From assembly GCA_029582265.1 (NCBI GenBank), contig CM055819.1:12201087-12265086 (forward strand): a stretch of 64,000 bases of DNA, in the 5' to 3' direction. This DNA comes from Zoroaster sp. YZ-2022 (Eukaryota; Echinodermata; Asteroidea; Forcipulatida; Zoroasteridae). Below are positions 22,450 to 34,239 of this stretch, in pieces (the stretch's first letter is position 1; each line of letters starts with the position of its first letter). A program made the translations under genes and the position numbers. The notes under the pieces are model-generated. The model ran no database searches. It was not told where the DNA came from and saw nothing but the letters and a program-made list of their open reading frames with translations.

Positions 22450-22545
22450 TGTTTGGGATGAAAATAATAATAACAATAACAATAATAATAATAATCGATG
22501 ATTTGTAGCGTGCACATATCCACCCTGCTGGGTGCTCAAGGCACG
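22450..22545 (-). repeat. LINE 3' tail shared with SINE family A
   Basis: On the minus strand: GCCTTGAGC..., GTGGATA..., a GCACGCTACAAAT block, then ATT repeats. SINE A copies end with the homologous GCCTTGAGCGCC..., GTGGATACGTGCGC, TATATAAAT and ATT repeats. Confidence 0.75.
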
Positions 22546-22861
22546 GAAACAAAGAAAAACATGAATACAAACAATATACAATGATAGCATAGGGGAAAAA
22601 ATATGTACTGAGATACATGTACAGGTCTACAATGCAATTACAAATATACATCATCTTTGAAGAATTGTGACATAAGATGAGTTTTAAGCAGCGACTTAAA
22701 TCTAGTTATACTATGGCAAGATTTGAGTTTAGTTGGAAGATGATTCCAGAGTCTCGGAGCCGCGACAGAAAAAGACCTATCACCCCAGTTCCGTTTTGAA
22801 GTTGGTTCCTTTAAGAGTGACATGTTGCTGGAGCGCAAATTGCGTGATGGAGTGTAGACTT

Positions 22862-23533
22862 TACCCAGTTCGCGTCGGAGGCCGTGTATACAAGCAATTT
22901 TTTTTGCACCGCGGATCGGAGAGCATCTAAACACGCCATAGGAAACTCGAGAATATTTGTATGCATGCTCGGTTGACGTGACAACGAGCCACACGCGTAA
23001 AGTGACATGCTCGGAAGACGTGGCCACATGCTGTGGAAGCTTCCATTGTCCTTTCGGGTGACGTAAAACCATGCCATTTTGGCAGTGCTCGTGCTTCGGT
23101 TGACGTGTTATTGTGCACTCGTAAACCTGTTCCACACCTTTGTCTGTCTCCATTGAAATCTGTAAAGCTGTGGTATACTAAGATTTCTATAGACCAATTT
23201 CCATGCACCATTGTCCCATTGTTACTCGGTACCACTCGGATCATGGAGGAAGGAATCCTTCCTCCACGCTCGGATGACGTGTAAATACGATGAAGAATTC
23301 TTTAGAGGGCTCGGTGGACTTCTAAAGACGCAACACAAAAGACGCCCTCCTGGTTATAATTCCCAAGGGAAACTCGCCAATTTATATGCCAATAAGCTAA
23401 ATGGGGGTGTCCCATCTTAGTTTCATTGACATAACCAAAAAAGATTCACGCAAACAAAAACGTGTTTGTGTGGGACAAAGAAACCCGCACAGGGGCCCAG
23501 AAAAACTTTTTATTCACGACGCGAACTGGTTAA
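22862..23533. mobile_element. TTAA-type non-autonomous transposon inside the LINE
   Basis: The ends read CCAGTTCGCGTCG and its inverse. The right flank is TTAA and the left flank a degraded TTTA. It interrupts the LINE C-terminal coding part, which resumes on the other side. A second copy of the family lies at 43407-44045. Confidence 0.7.
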
Positions 23534-23692
23534 GCAGTTCAGAATATAAATTGGAGCAATACTATTAAAAGATTTGTGAACAATTAGCATAAGTTTAAAA
23601 ACAATTCTGTGAAACAGGAAGCCAGTGCAGTTCTTTCAAGATTGGCGTGATATGGCATGAATTTCTGGACAAAGTTACAACACGAGCTGCTG

Positions 23693-24440
23693 TGTTTTGT
23701 ATGTGCTGAAGACGAGATATTTGATTCTGTGGAGACCGTAAGGAGAGCATTCCGTTATCGAGCATTGATGTGACAAACGCATGTATAATTTGTTCAGCAG
23801 CACTTTTATTAAAGTATTTCCTTATTCAGCTAATATTTCTGATGAAATGATGATATCGAACAATGTTGGAGATATGAGGGTTTAAAGTCATTGTCGGTCA
23901 AATATAACACCAAATTACATAATAATAATAATAATAATGTATGGATTTATATAGCGCCGTATCCACCAACTAAGTGGCGCTCAAGGCTATATTATTATCC
24001 CTGCTCATAAGGCTCATAAAGGCTCATAAATCATTCCTGAAACCATCTCAGCTCCCTGGGAGTATACAGCTCAGTGCTGCCATTTCTAGCGCATATAGAG
24101 CAAACCATCTCTGCCTTCACAGGTAAATTGTTTAACCCCTGGGTGGAAGAAGCAATTATGGTTAAGTGTCTTGCTCAAGGACACAGGTGTCACGGCCGGA
24201 ACTCGAACCCACACTCTGCTGTGTTTTGTATGTGCTGAAGAGATATTTGAGTTCTGTGGGAGACCGTAAAGGAGAGCATTCCCGTTATCGAGCATTGATG
24301 TGACAACCATGTATAATTTGTTCAACAACTTTTATTAAAGTATTTCCTTATTCAGCTAATATTTCTGATATGAAATGATGATATGCGAACAATGTTGGAG
24401 ATATGAGGTTTTAAAGTCATTGTCGAGTCAAATATAACAC
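23693..24440 (-). repeat. ~220-bp LINE segment duplicated around a SINE
   Basis: LINE sequence at 23693-23920 is repeated at about 24225-24440, with the SINE between. The copies differ mostly by single-base indels, which is unusual for normal divergence. Confidence 0.8.
23921..24218 (-). repeat. SINE family A copy, 5'-truncated
   Basis: A minus-strand SINE with a B box (complement of AACTCGAACCC near 24200), the standard body and an ATT tail at 23921-23937. It lacks the second tRNA-like unit of the longer copies. Confidence 0.85.
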
Positions 24441-26941
24441 CCAAATTACGTGCTTGTGATGTGGGGTTTATCTGCGAGTCACCAATTGTAATAAATGGAA
24501 GAGAAACTTTAGATAATTGCTGACGTGATCCAAATAGAACAAATTCTGTCTTTTCGTCATTCAATTTCAAGAAGTTTTGCCTCATCCAACTACGCATCTC
24601 TTGAATACATTTCTCCAGCGTTGTAATACACGAATCGGCAGGTTCTTGAGAAGATTTAAAATTAATGTAAAGCTGCGTGTCATCAGCATAGACATGGTAA
24701 TTTAAATTATACTTCAAAATGATATCACGAACTGGAAAGGTATATATACAGTAAACCACTGTGGGCCGAGCACAGAGCCTTGGGGGTACAGAATAGTCAA
24801 GAATAACAGGCTCGGAGATAGCGTTACCAAAACAAACATGCTGAGGCCTATTTAAAAGGTAGGACTTACACCAATCCAGGGCTGTGTCATGTATTCCAAG
24901 ATGATATTGAAGACGGGAGAGAAGGATTTTGTGATCGACCGTGTCAAAAGCGGCGCTTAAGTCTAACAAAACTAATGCAGTGATTTTTCCATCATCCATG
25001 GCAGAATGTCATTGTTGACGCGGAGAAGAGCAGTTTCCGTTCCATGAAATGGTTTATAGGCTGATTGAAATGTGTCCGATAGGTTATTAGCAAGAACATG
25101 GTCAGAGATCCGTGTTGATACTCGCTCGATTGTTTTTCCAAGGTACTTTAAATTCGCTACCGGTCGGTAATTCTTGAAAACTTCCTTGTCCAAATTGGGT
25201 TTCTTCAGGAGTGGTTTAACATGAGCAACCTTCTGGCTATCAGGGAAACAACCGGAAGAAATAGATCTGTTTACAATAATTGTGATATACTTAGCAAACA
25301 CATCAATATTTTGTTTTATTAGCGGAGTTGGTACTGGATCAAGTTTACATGATTTTGATGGCGATTTCATGATGAGTTTCTTGATCTCCGTAACACTAGT
25401 AGGCTCAAACATAGACAGTCTACAATGTGGATCCTTGCGTGGTGGTGTTTGTGATAGAATGGCAGGTACTGGGGGAAAAGAATGATCAGAGTGTGTAGAT
25501 GGAAGTACTGGAGTTTTGGGTTTATGAAGCAGCTTTTCAACAATGTTAAACAGTTTTTTCTGATCGCCAGAGCTCTCTTCCATGCCTGGTTCTTCACAAT
25601 ATCACGTTGGTTACAGTATTCTTGCCGATGTACTCCAAGTTTCCCATTGTCACGCCATTTTCGTTCAAGTTGACGACGGATTTTCCTTGCAGCACGAATA
25701 TCATCATTGAACCAGGGGGATTCAGATTGTAGTTTAACAGTTCAAGTTTTTTGCGGAGCATGAACGTCCAAGATGTTACGGACAGTAGATTCAAATAGAT
25801 TGACACAAGAATCCAGCTCACCATCTTCAAGGTTTACATTTTCCAGTTGAGATTCAATATCATGACATAAATCTGGATATTTACATTTTTACAGTGGCGA
25901 GTAGTTACAGAAATGGTAGGTATGGGAGGTTTTTAAGGTTCATATCTGCCATGATTGCATAATGATCAGATAAGCCGGGATGGATAGTTATATTTGAGAT
26001 GAGAGGTGAAATATTTTCACGCGTTATCATGAGGTCAAGACAGTGACCATATCGATGAGTGGGTACTGTGATGTGCTGTATAAGTCCATGAGCAGAGAGC
26101 AGATCTTTAAACTGATTTGCATAATTGTTTGAAGTGATGTCCATATGAATGTTAAAATCGCCGGTTAAAATAATGTCAGATGGGTGCAAGAGATAATCCA
26201 CAATTAATTTCTCAAATTCCTGGAGAAAAATGGAGAAATTTACATGTTTACCATCAACATCCCTTTCTGGTCGATATATATTAACAAGGCGAACAGATCT
26301 AGAGTTGCGTGTTACCTCAGCATGCAGAGATTCAAATGTTAGGTAGTCAATGTTAACATTTTTCATACTGACAGATAAACTGGACCTAAAGAGAAGTGCA
26401 ACCCCTCCAACGGTCTTTTTTGGTCTGGGGATATGATGGAGAGAGTAGCCAGCAGGAGTGCACTCGCGGGGTAGCAAGTCATCATCAGGTTTAAACCATG
26501 TCTCGGATATGGCAACAAGATCCAATCCAAATTGTTTTGAAGTGCAAAGTCAACGAATTCATCCGATTTGTTACATATGGATTGAGTGTTCAAGACACAG
26601 AGCTGAAGTTTAGACTCATCATGAACATTTGGAGTTGAAGTTATGCCAATGTCGCTTGTTGATGTGGTTAAGTTCACTGTTGGGGGTTGGTCAGGCCAGA
26701 GTGCTAGTTGTGTACGTTTGTCCCATTCTCTGACGACCAGCTTTTTACCTCTGTGTGTGCGGCGGTATGTTTGGGGTTGATTTGCAAGTATTCCAAGACG
26801 GTTTAATTGACTCAATGCTGAATAAGATAAAGCTGCATCAGTACATGGAGCATTGCGAATATTGAGTAGTTCATTGCAGCTGTAGGAAATTTTATGGAGC
26901 TGAGTGGCGTTGCTGGGTGTGTTGATCAGTGTTTCACTTTC

Positions 26942-26968
26942 AGGTCCAGGGTTTGGGTTTATGTCACC
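26942..26968 (-). other. 2A-like peptide motif
   Basis: Encodes LLISGDINPNPGP, close to the D-x-E-x-NPGP consensus of ribosome-skipping 2A peptides but with N in place of the usual E. 2A-like motifs are known at the N termini of some APE-type LINE proteins. Whether this variant works is unknown. Confidence 0.55.
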
Positions 26969-27206
26969 AGAAATTAAGAGTTCCAGGTGAAAGGTGGCAG
27001 ATGAATTATCATAATATGATATAGGACAACTCAGAAATTTAAGATGGCGGATTTGTTGTTTTTTATGTAGCATACAAGCTGTAGGTTGCATGCTGTAGTC
27101 ATATTCTAAAGATGAGTCATTGAGACAATGGTCCAGATAGCAAGAGTAAGATAAACAGGATGTAGACCTCCAGCTAAGGGAGCGTCTCATAACTCAAGAA
27201 TGCATA

Positions 27207-27405
27207 GAACGTTCCATTGGGAACACTGTTCCCATTGGGAATAAATGTTGTTCTCACTGGGAACAGGGCGGCATTCCTTTGGTAACATGTAGTGTTCCCA
27301 AAAAGGAATGTTCCATTGGGAACATTCCATAAAGGCATATATGAGCTGGGAAGATCTAGCATTCCTATTTGGAACAGCTACTGTTCCCATTGGGAATACC
27401 GAATG
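27207..27405. repeat. Short palindromic repeats (TTCCCATTGGGAA)
   Basis: About ten variants of the near-palindrome GTTCC(C)ATTGGGAAC, in both spacings, lie just 5' of the LINE and before the G-rich minisatellite. Confidence 0.75.
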
Positions 27406-27456
27406 TTCCGTTCCAACTTTTGCAACATTTCCTTAACTTTGTAGCCATTCACAACA

Positions 27457-28765
27457 GGTCCCTTTGGCTACTAGGGGAAGGGGGTCCAGGGCCCTTTGGC
27501 TACTAGGGGGAGGGAGGTCCAGGGCCCTTTGGCTACTAGGGGGAGGGGGGGGGTCCAGGGCCCTTTGGCTACTAGGGGAAGGGGGATTCCAGGGCCCTGT
27601 GGCTACTAGGGAGGGTCCAGGGGCTGAGGTCCAGGGCTTTGGCTACTAGGGAAGGGAATGCCAGGGCCCTTTGGCTACTAGGGGAGGGTCCCGGGCCCTT
27701 TGGCTACTAGGGGATGGGGGTCCAGGGCCCTTGGGCTACTAGGGGGAGGGAGGTCCAGGGCCCTTTGGCTACTAGGGAAAGGGTCAGGGCCCTTTGGCTA
27801 CTAGGGAAGGGGTCCAGGGCCCTTTGGCTACTAGGGGAAGGGGGTCCAGGGCCCTTTGGCTACTAGGGAAGGGGTTCCAGGGCCTTTGGCTACTAGGGAA
27901 GGGTCCAGGGCCCTTTGGATACTAGGGGAAGGGGGTCCAGGGCCCTTTGGCTACTAGGGGAAGGGGGTCCAGGGCCCTTTGGCTACTAGGGGGATGGAGG
28001 TCCAGGGCCCTTTGGCTACTAGGGGGCGGGGATTCCAGGGCCCTTTGGCTACTAGGGGAGGGGGGTCCAGGGCCCTTTGGCTACTAGGGGAGGGTCCAGG
28101 GCCCTTTGGCTACTAGGGGAAGGGGGTCCAGGGCCCTTTGGCTACTAGGGGAGAGGGTCCAGGGCCCTTTGGCTACTAGGGGAGGGGGTTCCAGGGCCCT
28201 TTGGCTACTAGGGAGGGGGTCCAGGGTCCTTTGGCTACTAGGGATGGGGTCCAGGGCCCTTGGCTACTAGGGGAAGGGGGTCCAGGGCCCTTTGGCTACT
28301 AGGGGGATGGAGGTCCAGGGCCCTTTGGCTACTAGGGGGCGGGGATTCCAGGGCCCTTTGGCTACTAGGGGGAGGGGGTTCCAGGGCCCTTTGGCTACTA
28401 GGGAAGGGGTCCAGGGCCTTGGCTACTAGGGGGTTGTGGCCCTTTGGCTACTAGGGGAGAGGGTCCAGGGCCCTTTGGCTACAAGGGGAAGTGGGCCAGG
28501 GCCCTTTGGCTACTAGGGGGAGGGGGATCCAGGGCCCTTTGGCTACTAGGGGAGAGGGTCCAGGGCCCTTTGGCTATTGGGGGAGGGGGTCGAGGGGTCC
28601 AGGGCCCTTTGGCTATGGGGAGGGTCCAGGGCCCTTTGGCTACTAGGGGAAGGGGGGGGGGCCAGGGCCCTTTGGCAACTAGGGGGATTGGGGTCCAGGC
28701 CCCTTTGGCTACTAGGGGGAGGGGGTCCAGGGCCCTTTGGCTACTTGGGGAAGGGACATGGCACT
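27457..28765 (+). repeat. G-rich ~32-bp minisatellite, about 40 copies
   Basis: Unit core CCCTTTGGCTACTAGGGG followed by a variable purine run and GGTCCAGGG. The units vary mainly in the length of the G/A run. ORFs across it only translate the repeat. The plus strand carries dense G-runs, so G-quadruplex formation is plausible. It lies in a polr3e intron. Confidence 0.95.
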
Positions 28766-29030
28766 TTGTCCCCCCCTGGTTCTGCCCATGGGTACAGTTG
28801 ATTACTGATAACCGACTCTGTAGGCTTATAATGGTGCTTTAAATCACTCAATCATTAGCATGGCATCTTGAGGAATGCAGGCACACAAATTACTGCACAC
28901 AGGCAAAATGCGGTACTGTCAAAAAGACAGACTAATCTGCTTAGCATTTTACCGGAAGCGCTCTTGTCTAGATCAAAGATAGCACTTGAAAAGAACTATA
29001 TATTATTTGTATTATTATCTTAAACATTAC

Positions 29031-29113
29031 CTGATTGTGATGAATCTTTGGTATCTTTCCCTTTGCCCTTCTTGTCTACTTCATGCTTAGGAACTTTTAA
29101 AACTTTGGAAAGC
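29031..29113 (-). CDS. polr3e: polr3e exon
   Basis: 83 bp, lysine-rich (LSKVLKVPKHEVDKKGKGK...). The acceptor is ACACAG. It needs two bases from the upstream exon, which selects the donor at 33564 for that exon. Ends in phase 1 at GTAATG. Confidence 0.88.
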
Positions 29114-29412
29114 CTGTGTTATAAAAGAAAAAATTTAAAAATAATAATTTGCATGGCACACACTATCCAAAACTAGTATCCATTTTTAAAAACCTGACTA
29201 ATCTATGATGACATTTTTGTAAGGTACAGTATTGGTAATTGTAAATTACTTTTCAGTATTTGATAGCCTACATGTAATTGTTGAATTATAAGGTAAAAAT
29301 TTCTTTTCTGATTGTTGTATCAATGTTCCCTGAAAATACTTTTGTTTTAGGTGTTGTCATTTTTAAGAAAATAGATTACTGCCCATAAACTTTTTATGCA
29401 CATGCTCTGTGC

Positions 29413-29641
29413 CTTTGGAAGTCTCCCCAATGAAATCCATTCAACACAGTCTCTAGGAATGTTCAAGAACTATCTCAAGACTTTCTTGTTTAGTAGTAAA
29501 TTGTAATCAGATTGGGTTGGTCACTTTCCACCTTTCTCAGCCTTTTTTTCTTATTTTAGTTTGTACAGTAATTTATTGTTGTGGCACTGTGGTACCCTGT
29601 GTAAGAGCACTCTATAAATGGCTGCTGCTGCTGCTGCCGCC
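29413..29641 (+). repeat. LINE 3' fragment with CTG-repeat tail
   Basis: The end of a LINE ORF2 (FGSLPNEIHSTQSL then FKNYLKTFLF and a stop near 29507) is followed by an L2-like tail, ACTCTATAAATGGCTGCTG, running into CTG repeats. Confidence 0.7.
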
Positions 29642-30460
29642 GATGTTGACTTTATTTTGAATGGAAGACTTGATACCATGTCCTAAATTTAGTTCTGTCC
29701 AAAATGGAAATGAATACCGCCCTCTATGTATGGACCAATAGCTGAAATTTTCATGGGTTAGTTGTTTAACCCTTTCATTACCGATTTGTTTCAACAGGAT
29801 GTCCCACTAGTTACCGAATTGTTTGCCCAGTCATGCATGAGGAAAGAGGGCGCTCTTTGTAGCTGCCAGTTGTGTTTTTTATGCTCTCCGAGTTTGTCTA
29901 GTTTATATCCATTGTAATCGTTTTTATGCTTCAACATTGATGTCTTTTTTAACTGTATTTTACATCTTGGTGAACTGGTGATTACTTTCATCGTCTTTTT
30001 GGATGTAGTTATTGACTGTAATGTGACTTTTGAGTGACTTTTTATATGGATCATCATAGCTTTTTGAGTCAACATGGCCGCCAGGATATAACAGGTGATA
30101 TTTATGTACATACATGTATCGACCATCAAGTTTTCAGTATCAGCAGCTCTGTCTTTTAACATCAACCTGTTGATATATTTCCTAATGATTTTAAACTGCT
30201 TTTATCAGTGTGCTGTTTTGTACGCTGTGTTTTACCTTAATCTCCGAGTACTTGGTGCTGGACAATTTTAACCCAATTGTCAGTGTCGGTGACAATGTCG
30301 TCAGATAGAAATTATTTCACTTGATCATCTGCATTCCATCTTCCTGATGTTAGAAACAGACTTAAATCTATGAACATTCTGAAAGCACTCGAGGTAAACG
30401 TTCAGGTACAAGGTTACCAGTAGGATTCCAACTGTTGTTGATGTTTTTTCCCGTCACAAT
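29642..30460. other. Non-coding stretch before LINE ORF2
   Basis: No protein signature. It may include the 5' untranslated part of the plus-strand LINE that follows, but no boundary is visible. Confidence 0.35.
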
Positions 30461-33390
30461 GTGAGAACAAAGGACACTGATTCTGTGAACTACCAAAACC
30501 TCACTCAAATTCAGAGAGTGAGTAAGTACATGCTAAGTCGAAATATGAACTTTTCATTGTGGAATGCCAGATCGTTGGAGAAAAAGGTCACAGCAGTTTG
30601 TGATTCAATTTTGCACAATCATACTGATGTAGCTATACTCACGGAAACCTGGATGACAGATAAGAATGCGGATTTCATCAAATCAGAGTTCACATCATCA
30701 ATTAGCAGTTTTAGTATCCACCATGTACCACAAGACCGTCGGAGGGGTGGAGGTACCGCTGTGTTGTCCAGGTATAACTTGAAAGTGACAATCAACAAAA
30801 CTGCTCCGTACAAGTCATTTGAGCTCATGGACATAAATGTAAACACTGGTAGTGATTTGATACACCTTTTAGTGGTTTACCGTCCACCATATTCTGAAGA
30901 GCACCGTTTTACTGCTACCAACTTTTTATCCGAATTTTCTACACTATTAGAAAAAATAATATTCTCACCTGGTCAACTCATTATTACAGGCGATTTTAAT
31001 TTACATGTGGATAACCCAGAATGTGTTGATGCCTTGCGGTTCAGTGACTTGATTTCTTCACTTGGTCTTGTGCAGCACATATGTGAGCCTACTCATGAGA
31101 AAGGCCACACTTTAGATCTGGTGATTTCGAGAGCTGGTGACTCGCTCCTGTCAAATTTTGTCCTGGATCACACACTGCCTTCTGATCATACTGCGATTAA
31201 TTTTACATTAGATATGCACCGTCCACCTACGCGGAAGGTCACAAAGCAACATCATCGATTGAGCGCCATCAATATTACGGACTTCAAAGAGCGGTTAGAC
31301 CACTCGCTGAAGGATATACCAGATCATGTCTCTAATGTAAACCAGCTGACAGTTTCCTATAACACAGCTCTTAGCAATGTCCTTGATGAAATTCCCCGAT
31401 TCAGGTTAAGACATTACTAGACAAGCGAGAGCTAAGTGGTACACGAAGGAGCTGTTGGAGAAAGGACTACTCTTAGGCAGCTTAGAGAAGCGTTGGCTCT
31501 TCCAGCAGCGTCTCGAGGTTGATAGGCAAACTTTTGTTTCTGCCCGTTCCATCTATAATAAACACTGTGATGAGGTCAAGGCGTCATATCATCGGAAAAG
31601 AATAGAGAACTCTGATCAGAAGACTTTTCTATCGTAGATGAAATTTCTGGTCATAAGAAATCATCGTCTTTGATCTTACCTGATATTAGTCCTCATCTAC
31701 TACCACAACAATTTATGGACTTTTTTAAACAGAAAATCTGTGATATTAGAATGGCTTTGATGGATGGCCCAGAGTTTTTGGACAATTTTGTGCAAAACAA
31801 TTTGTCTTTTAATTCATTTACATCGGTAACACCCAATGATATTATTTTACTTGTACGTAAGATGACAGATAAAACATGTTCTCTTGATCCAATGCCAACC
31901 CAATTTGTAAAGGAGTTTCCAGATCAGTTGGCGCCTATTCTGTGTCGCATTGCTAACAGTTCACTCAAATCTGGTGTTTTTCCAGCTGCGTGTAAGTCAG
32001 CTTTAGTGCGCCCTCTGATTAAGAAATATGGGTTGGATTGAAATGAGTTACTTAATTATAGACCAGTGTCTAACATTCCATTTTTATCAAAGTTGCTCGA
32101 GAAGATAGTTTTATCACAGTTGAACTGCTATTTCAAGACAAATTCCATGTATGCAAAATGTCAATCCGCTTACCGAGAGGGACATAGCACTGAGACTGCA
32201 CTCTTGAGAGTGCAGAATGATGTTGCACTCACTCTTGATCGGCACCGTGACGTTATTTTGGTATTGTTAGATCTTTCTGCCGCATTTGACACCATCGATC
32301 ATGATATTCTCACTAGGCGACTGTGCTCCCGTTTTGGTATTGGGGGAACAGTCTTAAGCTGGCTAAAGTCGTACCTAACAAATCGTACCCAGCGTGTGTG
32401 TATTGGATCGATGGTGTCAGATGAGGCCCAGTTGAAATTTGGTGTTCCACAGGGTTCAATATTGGGCCCTGTCCTTTTTTCCCTTTATATGGTGCCACTT
32501 GAAGACATTATCGACCGTCATGGTCTCAGTAGTGTCATGTATGCTGATGACACCCAGCTGTACATCACCTGTGATACGCCGGCGGATACATCAGTCATTG
32601 CCTCCATTGAGGCATGCGTTGACGAGATCAGACGTTGGATGCGATCCAATTGGCTCGCACTCAACGACAGTAAAACGGAGGTAGTTTTGTTCTCGTCAAA
32701 GTTTAAGACTGTCTGACGGTGCTGCCGCGGTCGGTGTGCGGGTGGATGATGTTCAGGTCCATCCTTCGTCCAAAGTACGAGATCTTGGAGTTTTTTTAAG
32801 ACTCTGCTGCGAGCATGGAGCACCATGTAACAAGTCTTTGTAAATCGGCGTCATTTGCCTTATGGAAGATTGGGAAGGTTCGAAAAATGTTGGAAAAATC
32901 TTCAACTGAGAAACTTGTTCATGCTTTTGTTACCTCCAGGTTGGACTATTGTAATAGTCTGCTTTTTGGGCTTCATTCAAATCAACTGAAAAAATTACAA
33001 CTCATTCAGAATTCCGCTGCTCGACTGATAACTGGAACCAGAGTTCGGGAGAGTATTACTCCTGTGCTTCGGGATCTTCATTGGTTGCCAGTAGAACAGC
33101 GGATTCGTTTCAAAATCCTTGCTATTACTTATAAAATAATTGAGAATGTCACAGCGCCGATCTACCTCACTGACCTGGTTAACCTCCGTGTTCCACAGAG
33201 ATCAACAAGGCAGAGTAGTGAGATTCGTTTGGAGCCTCCACCTGTGAATTCTATAATGACTAAGTATTATGGTAATCGTACATTTTCTGTTGTTGCTCCC
33301 ATGGTATGGAGACATCTTTTTTGCCGGATAAAATTTGTATTGCGTGGAGTCATTGGGCGAGATTGGCTAGGCTCTCTAAGAAAGGTATAA
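30461..33390 (+). mobile_element. Second CR1/L2-type LINE, ORF2 only
   Basis: Plus-strand (antisense to polr3e) non-LTR retrotransposon body: APE endonuclease, RT and C-terminal domain in successive frames. It is truncated at the 3' end within the last domain near 33390, without a recognisable tail. It lies between exons 29031-29113 and 33565-33722. Confidence 0.88.
30461..33390 (+). pseudogene. LINE ORF2 endonuclease-reverse transcriptase, frameshifted
   Basis: 30461-31420 holds the endonuclease (SLWNARSLEKK, ILTETWM, VVYRPPY, ITGDFNLHVD, LPSDHTAI). 31455-32041 holds the thumb-proximal N-terminal RT part. 32066-32716 holds RT with LLDLSAAFDTIDHDIL, GVPQGSILGPVLF and YADDTQLYI (YADD at 32540-32551). 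32815-33390 holds the C-terminal domain (SRLDYCNSLLFG, LHWLPVEQRI, GNRTFSV). All catalytic motifs are readable, but three or more frame breaks separate them. It is better preserved than the minus-strand LINE at 22450-27190. Confidence 0.9.
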
Positions 33391-33564
33391 TTATTATCAG
33401 GCCTGGAATTTCACAAAGGCCACGGCGTCTGTTGCCTTGGTCTTGACACTTATTTAAAATGTTCCCATAGACATTCTAATGGAAGTGCCTTTGCCCTTAC
33501 AAGAATGAAATTCCAGGCCTGCATCTCATTTTCCCCCATATTAGAAGCTTCTAATCATACGTAC

Positions 33565-33722
33565 TGTTGGTACTTGGCCTCCCACAACATGTGTTGTCGT
33601 TGTGTGACTTCCTCGTGATGCATGACAAACTCACTGTCAAAATCATGAGCAAACTCCCAGCCTTGGTTAACCTTAGGACGCGCCATCTGCTCTAAGATGC
33701 CTTTCATGTCCTCTGAAGGAAG
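33565..33722 (-). CDS. polr3e: polr3e exon
   Basis: 158 bp encoding LPSEDMKGILEQMARP...GWEFAHDFD...QRQHMLWEAKYQQ. Donor GTACGT at 33564 rather than GTATGA four bases on: only the former keeps the next exon open. QRQHMLW is a conserved RPC5 block. Confidence 0.93.
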
Positions 33723-33956
33723 CTGTATTGAAGCAAAGATATTAAAGATGTTTTCTGTTATTTTACCAGACTTTGCTCTTTTCCGTCAGAACAAAGCAGA
33801 GTTTGAGTACTCATACTTGTATATCAAGTACATTTTTCTGTACTCATACTCGCATTCGTGAAAAAAGTACTTGCAAAAGTCTGGACCTAAGTTTCACATT
33901 ACAATTCTACAATTTCTTAATTTTTTAATTACCAATCCTATACCTTGATTTAATTT

Positions 33957-34140
33957 TGCCCTACACCGACGTGTGCATAGCACTGTATACTCGGTGCTTT
34001 CTTGCCCTACACCGACGTGTGTATAGCACTGTATACTCAGTGCTTTCTTGCCCTACACCGACGTGTGTATAGCACTGTATACTCAGTGCTTTCCGAGTGT
34101 CTGTGAAAAAACTACACAGGCTTAGGGCAAAATTAAATCA
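33957..34140 (-). repeat. SINE B body in antisense, inner block tripled
   Basis: A ~43-bp piece (CCCTACACCGACGTGTG...GGTGCTTTC) occurs three times in tandem, then the body continues to a sense-strand tail, forming a partly palindromic arrangement with the copy at 34240. Confidence 0.75.
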
Positions 34141-34173
34141 ATTGTTCATCTCCCGACGCAAGAATTTCACCAA

Positions 34174-34174
<1 letters not shown>

Positions 34175-34218
<44 letters not shown>
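34175..34218. repeat. (AT)n microsatellite
   Basis: About 22 uninterrupted AT units between two SINE B pieces. Confidence 0.95.
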
Positions 34219-34220
<2 letters not shown>

Positions 34221-34239
34221 CGGACCCCGCTGCTATATG

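Larger units (their letters stand above)
22670..26970 (-). pseudogene. LINE ORF2 (endonuclease-reverse transcriptase), broken
   Basis: In active copies this protein nicks target DNA and primes cDNA synthesis from the nick. Open pieces are 27190-26363, 26525-25905, 25583-24972, 24999-24352 and 23153-22638, in different frames. The invariant YADD core and the endonuclease SDH motif survive. The region just after the AAFDTVDH block has lost or altered the usual PQGS strand. At least four frameshifts make it non-functional. Confidence 0.88.
22450..27190 (-). mobile_element. Decayed CR1/L2-type LINE with 2A-like motif
   Basis: Minus-strand non-LTR retrotransposon. Order: leader with a 2A-like motif near 26942-26968; APE endonuclease (ETWFKPDDD, GDFNIHMD, LSDHYAI) across about 26560-25905; RT with LLDLSAAFDTVDH and YADDTQLYI (24676-24690); and a C-terminal block GDRSFSVAAPRLWN near 22750. 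The 3' tail at 22450-22545 ends in ATT repeats. Frameshifts and stops split it into at least five pieces. Two later insertions interrupt it: 22862-23533, and a SINE at 23921-24218. It lies in the polr3e intron between exons 21829-22340 and 29031-29113, in sense with the gene. Confidence 0.9.

Noticed and set aside
22638..23153. 171-codon ORF as one protein
   Set aside because: It fuses LINE C-terminal codons with non-coding DNA of the TTAA element that was inserted there.
27464..28842. ORFs rich in ALWLLGGG repeats
   Set aside because: Pure translation of the G-rich minisatellite.
29791..30165. 124-codon minus ORF
   Set aside because: Lysine- and serine-rich translation of AT-rich DNA, no motif, no splice context.
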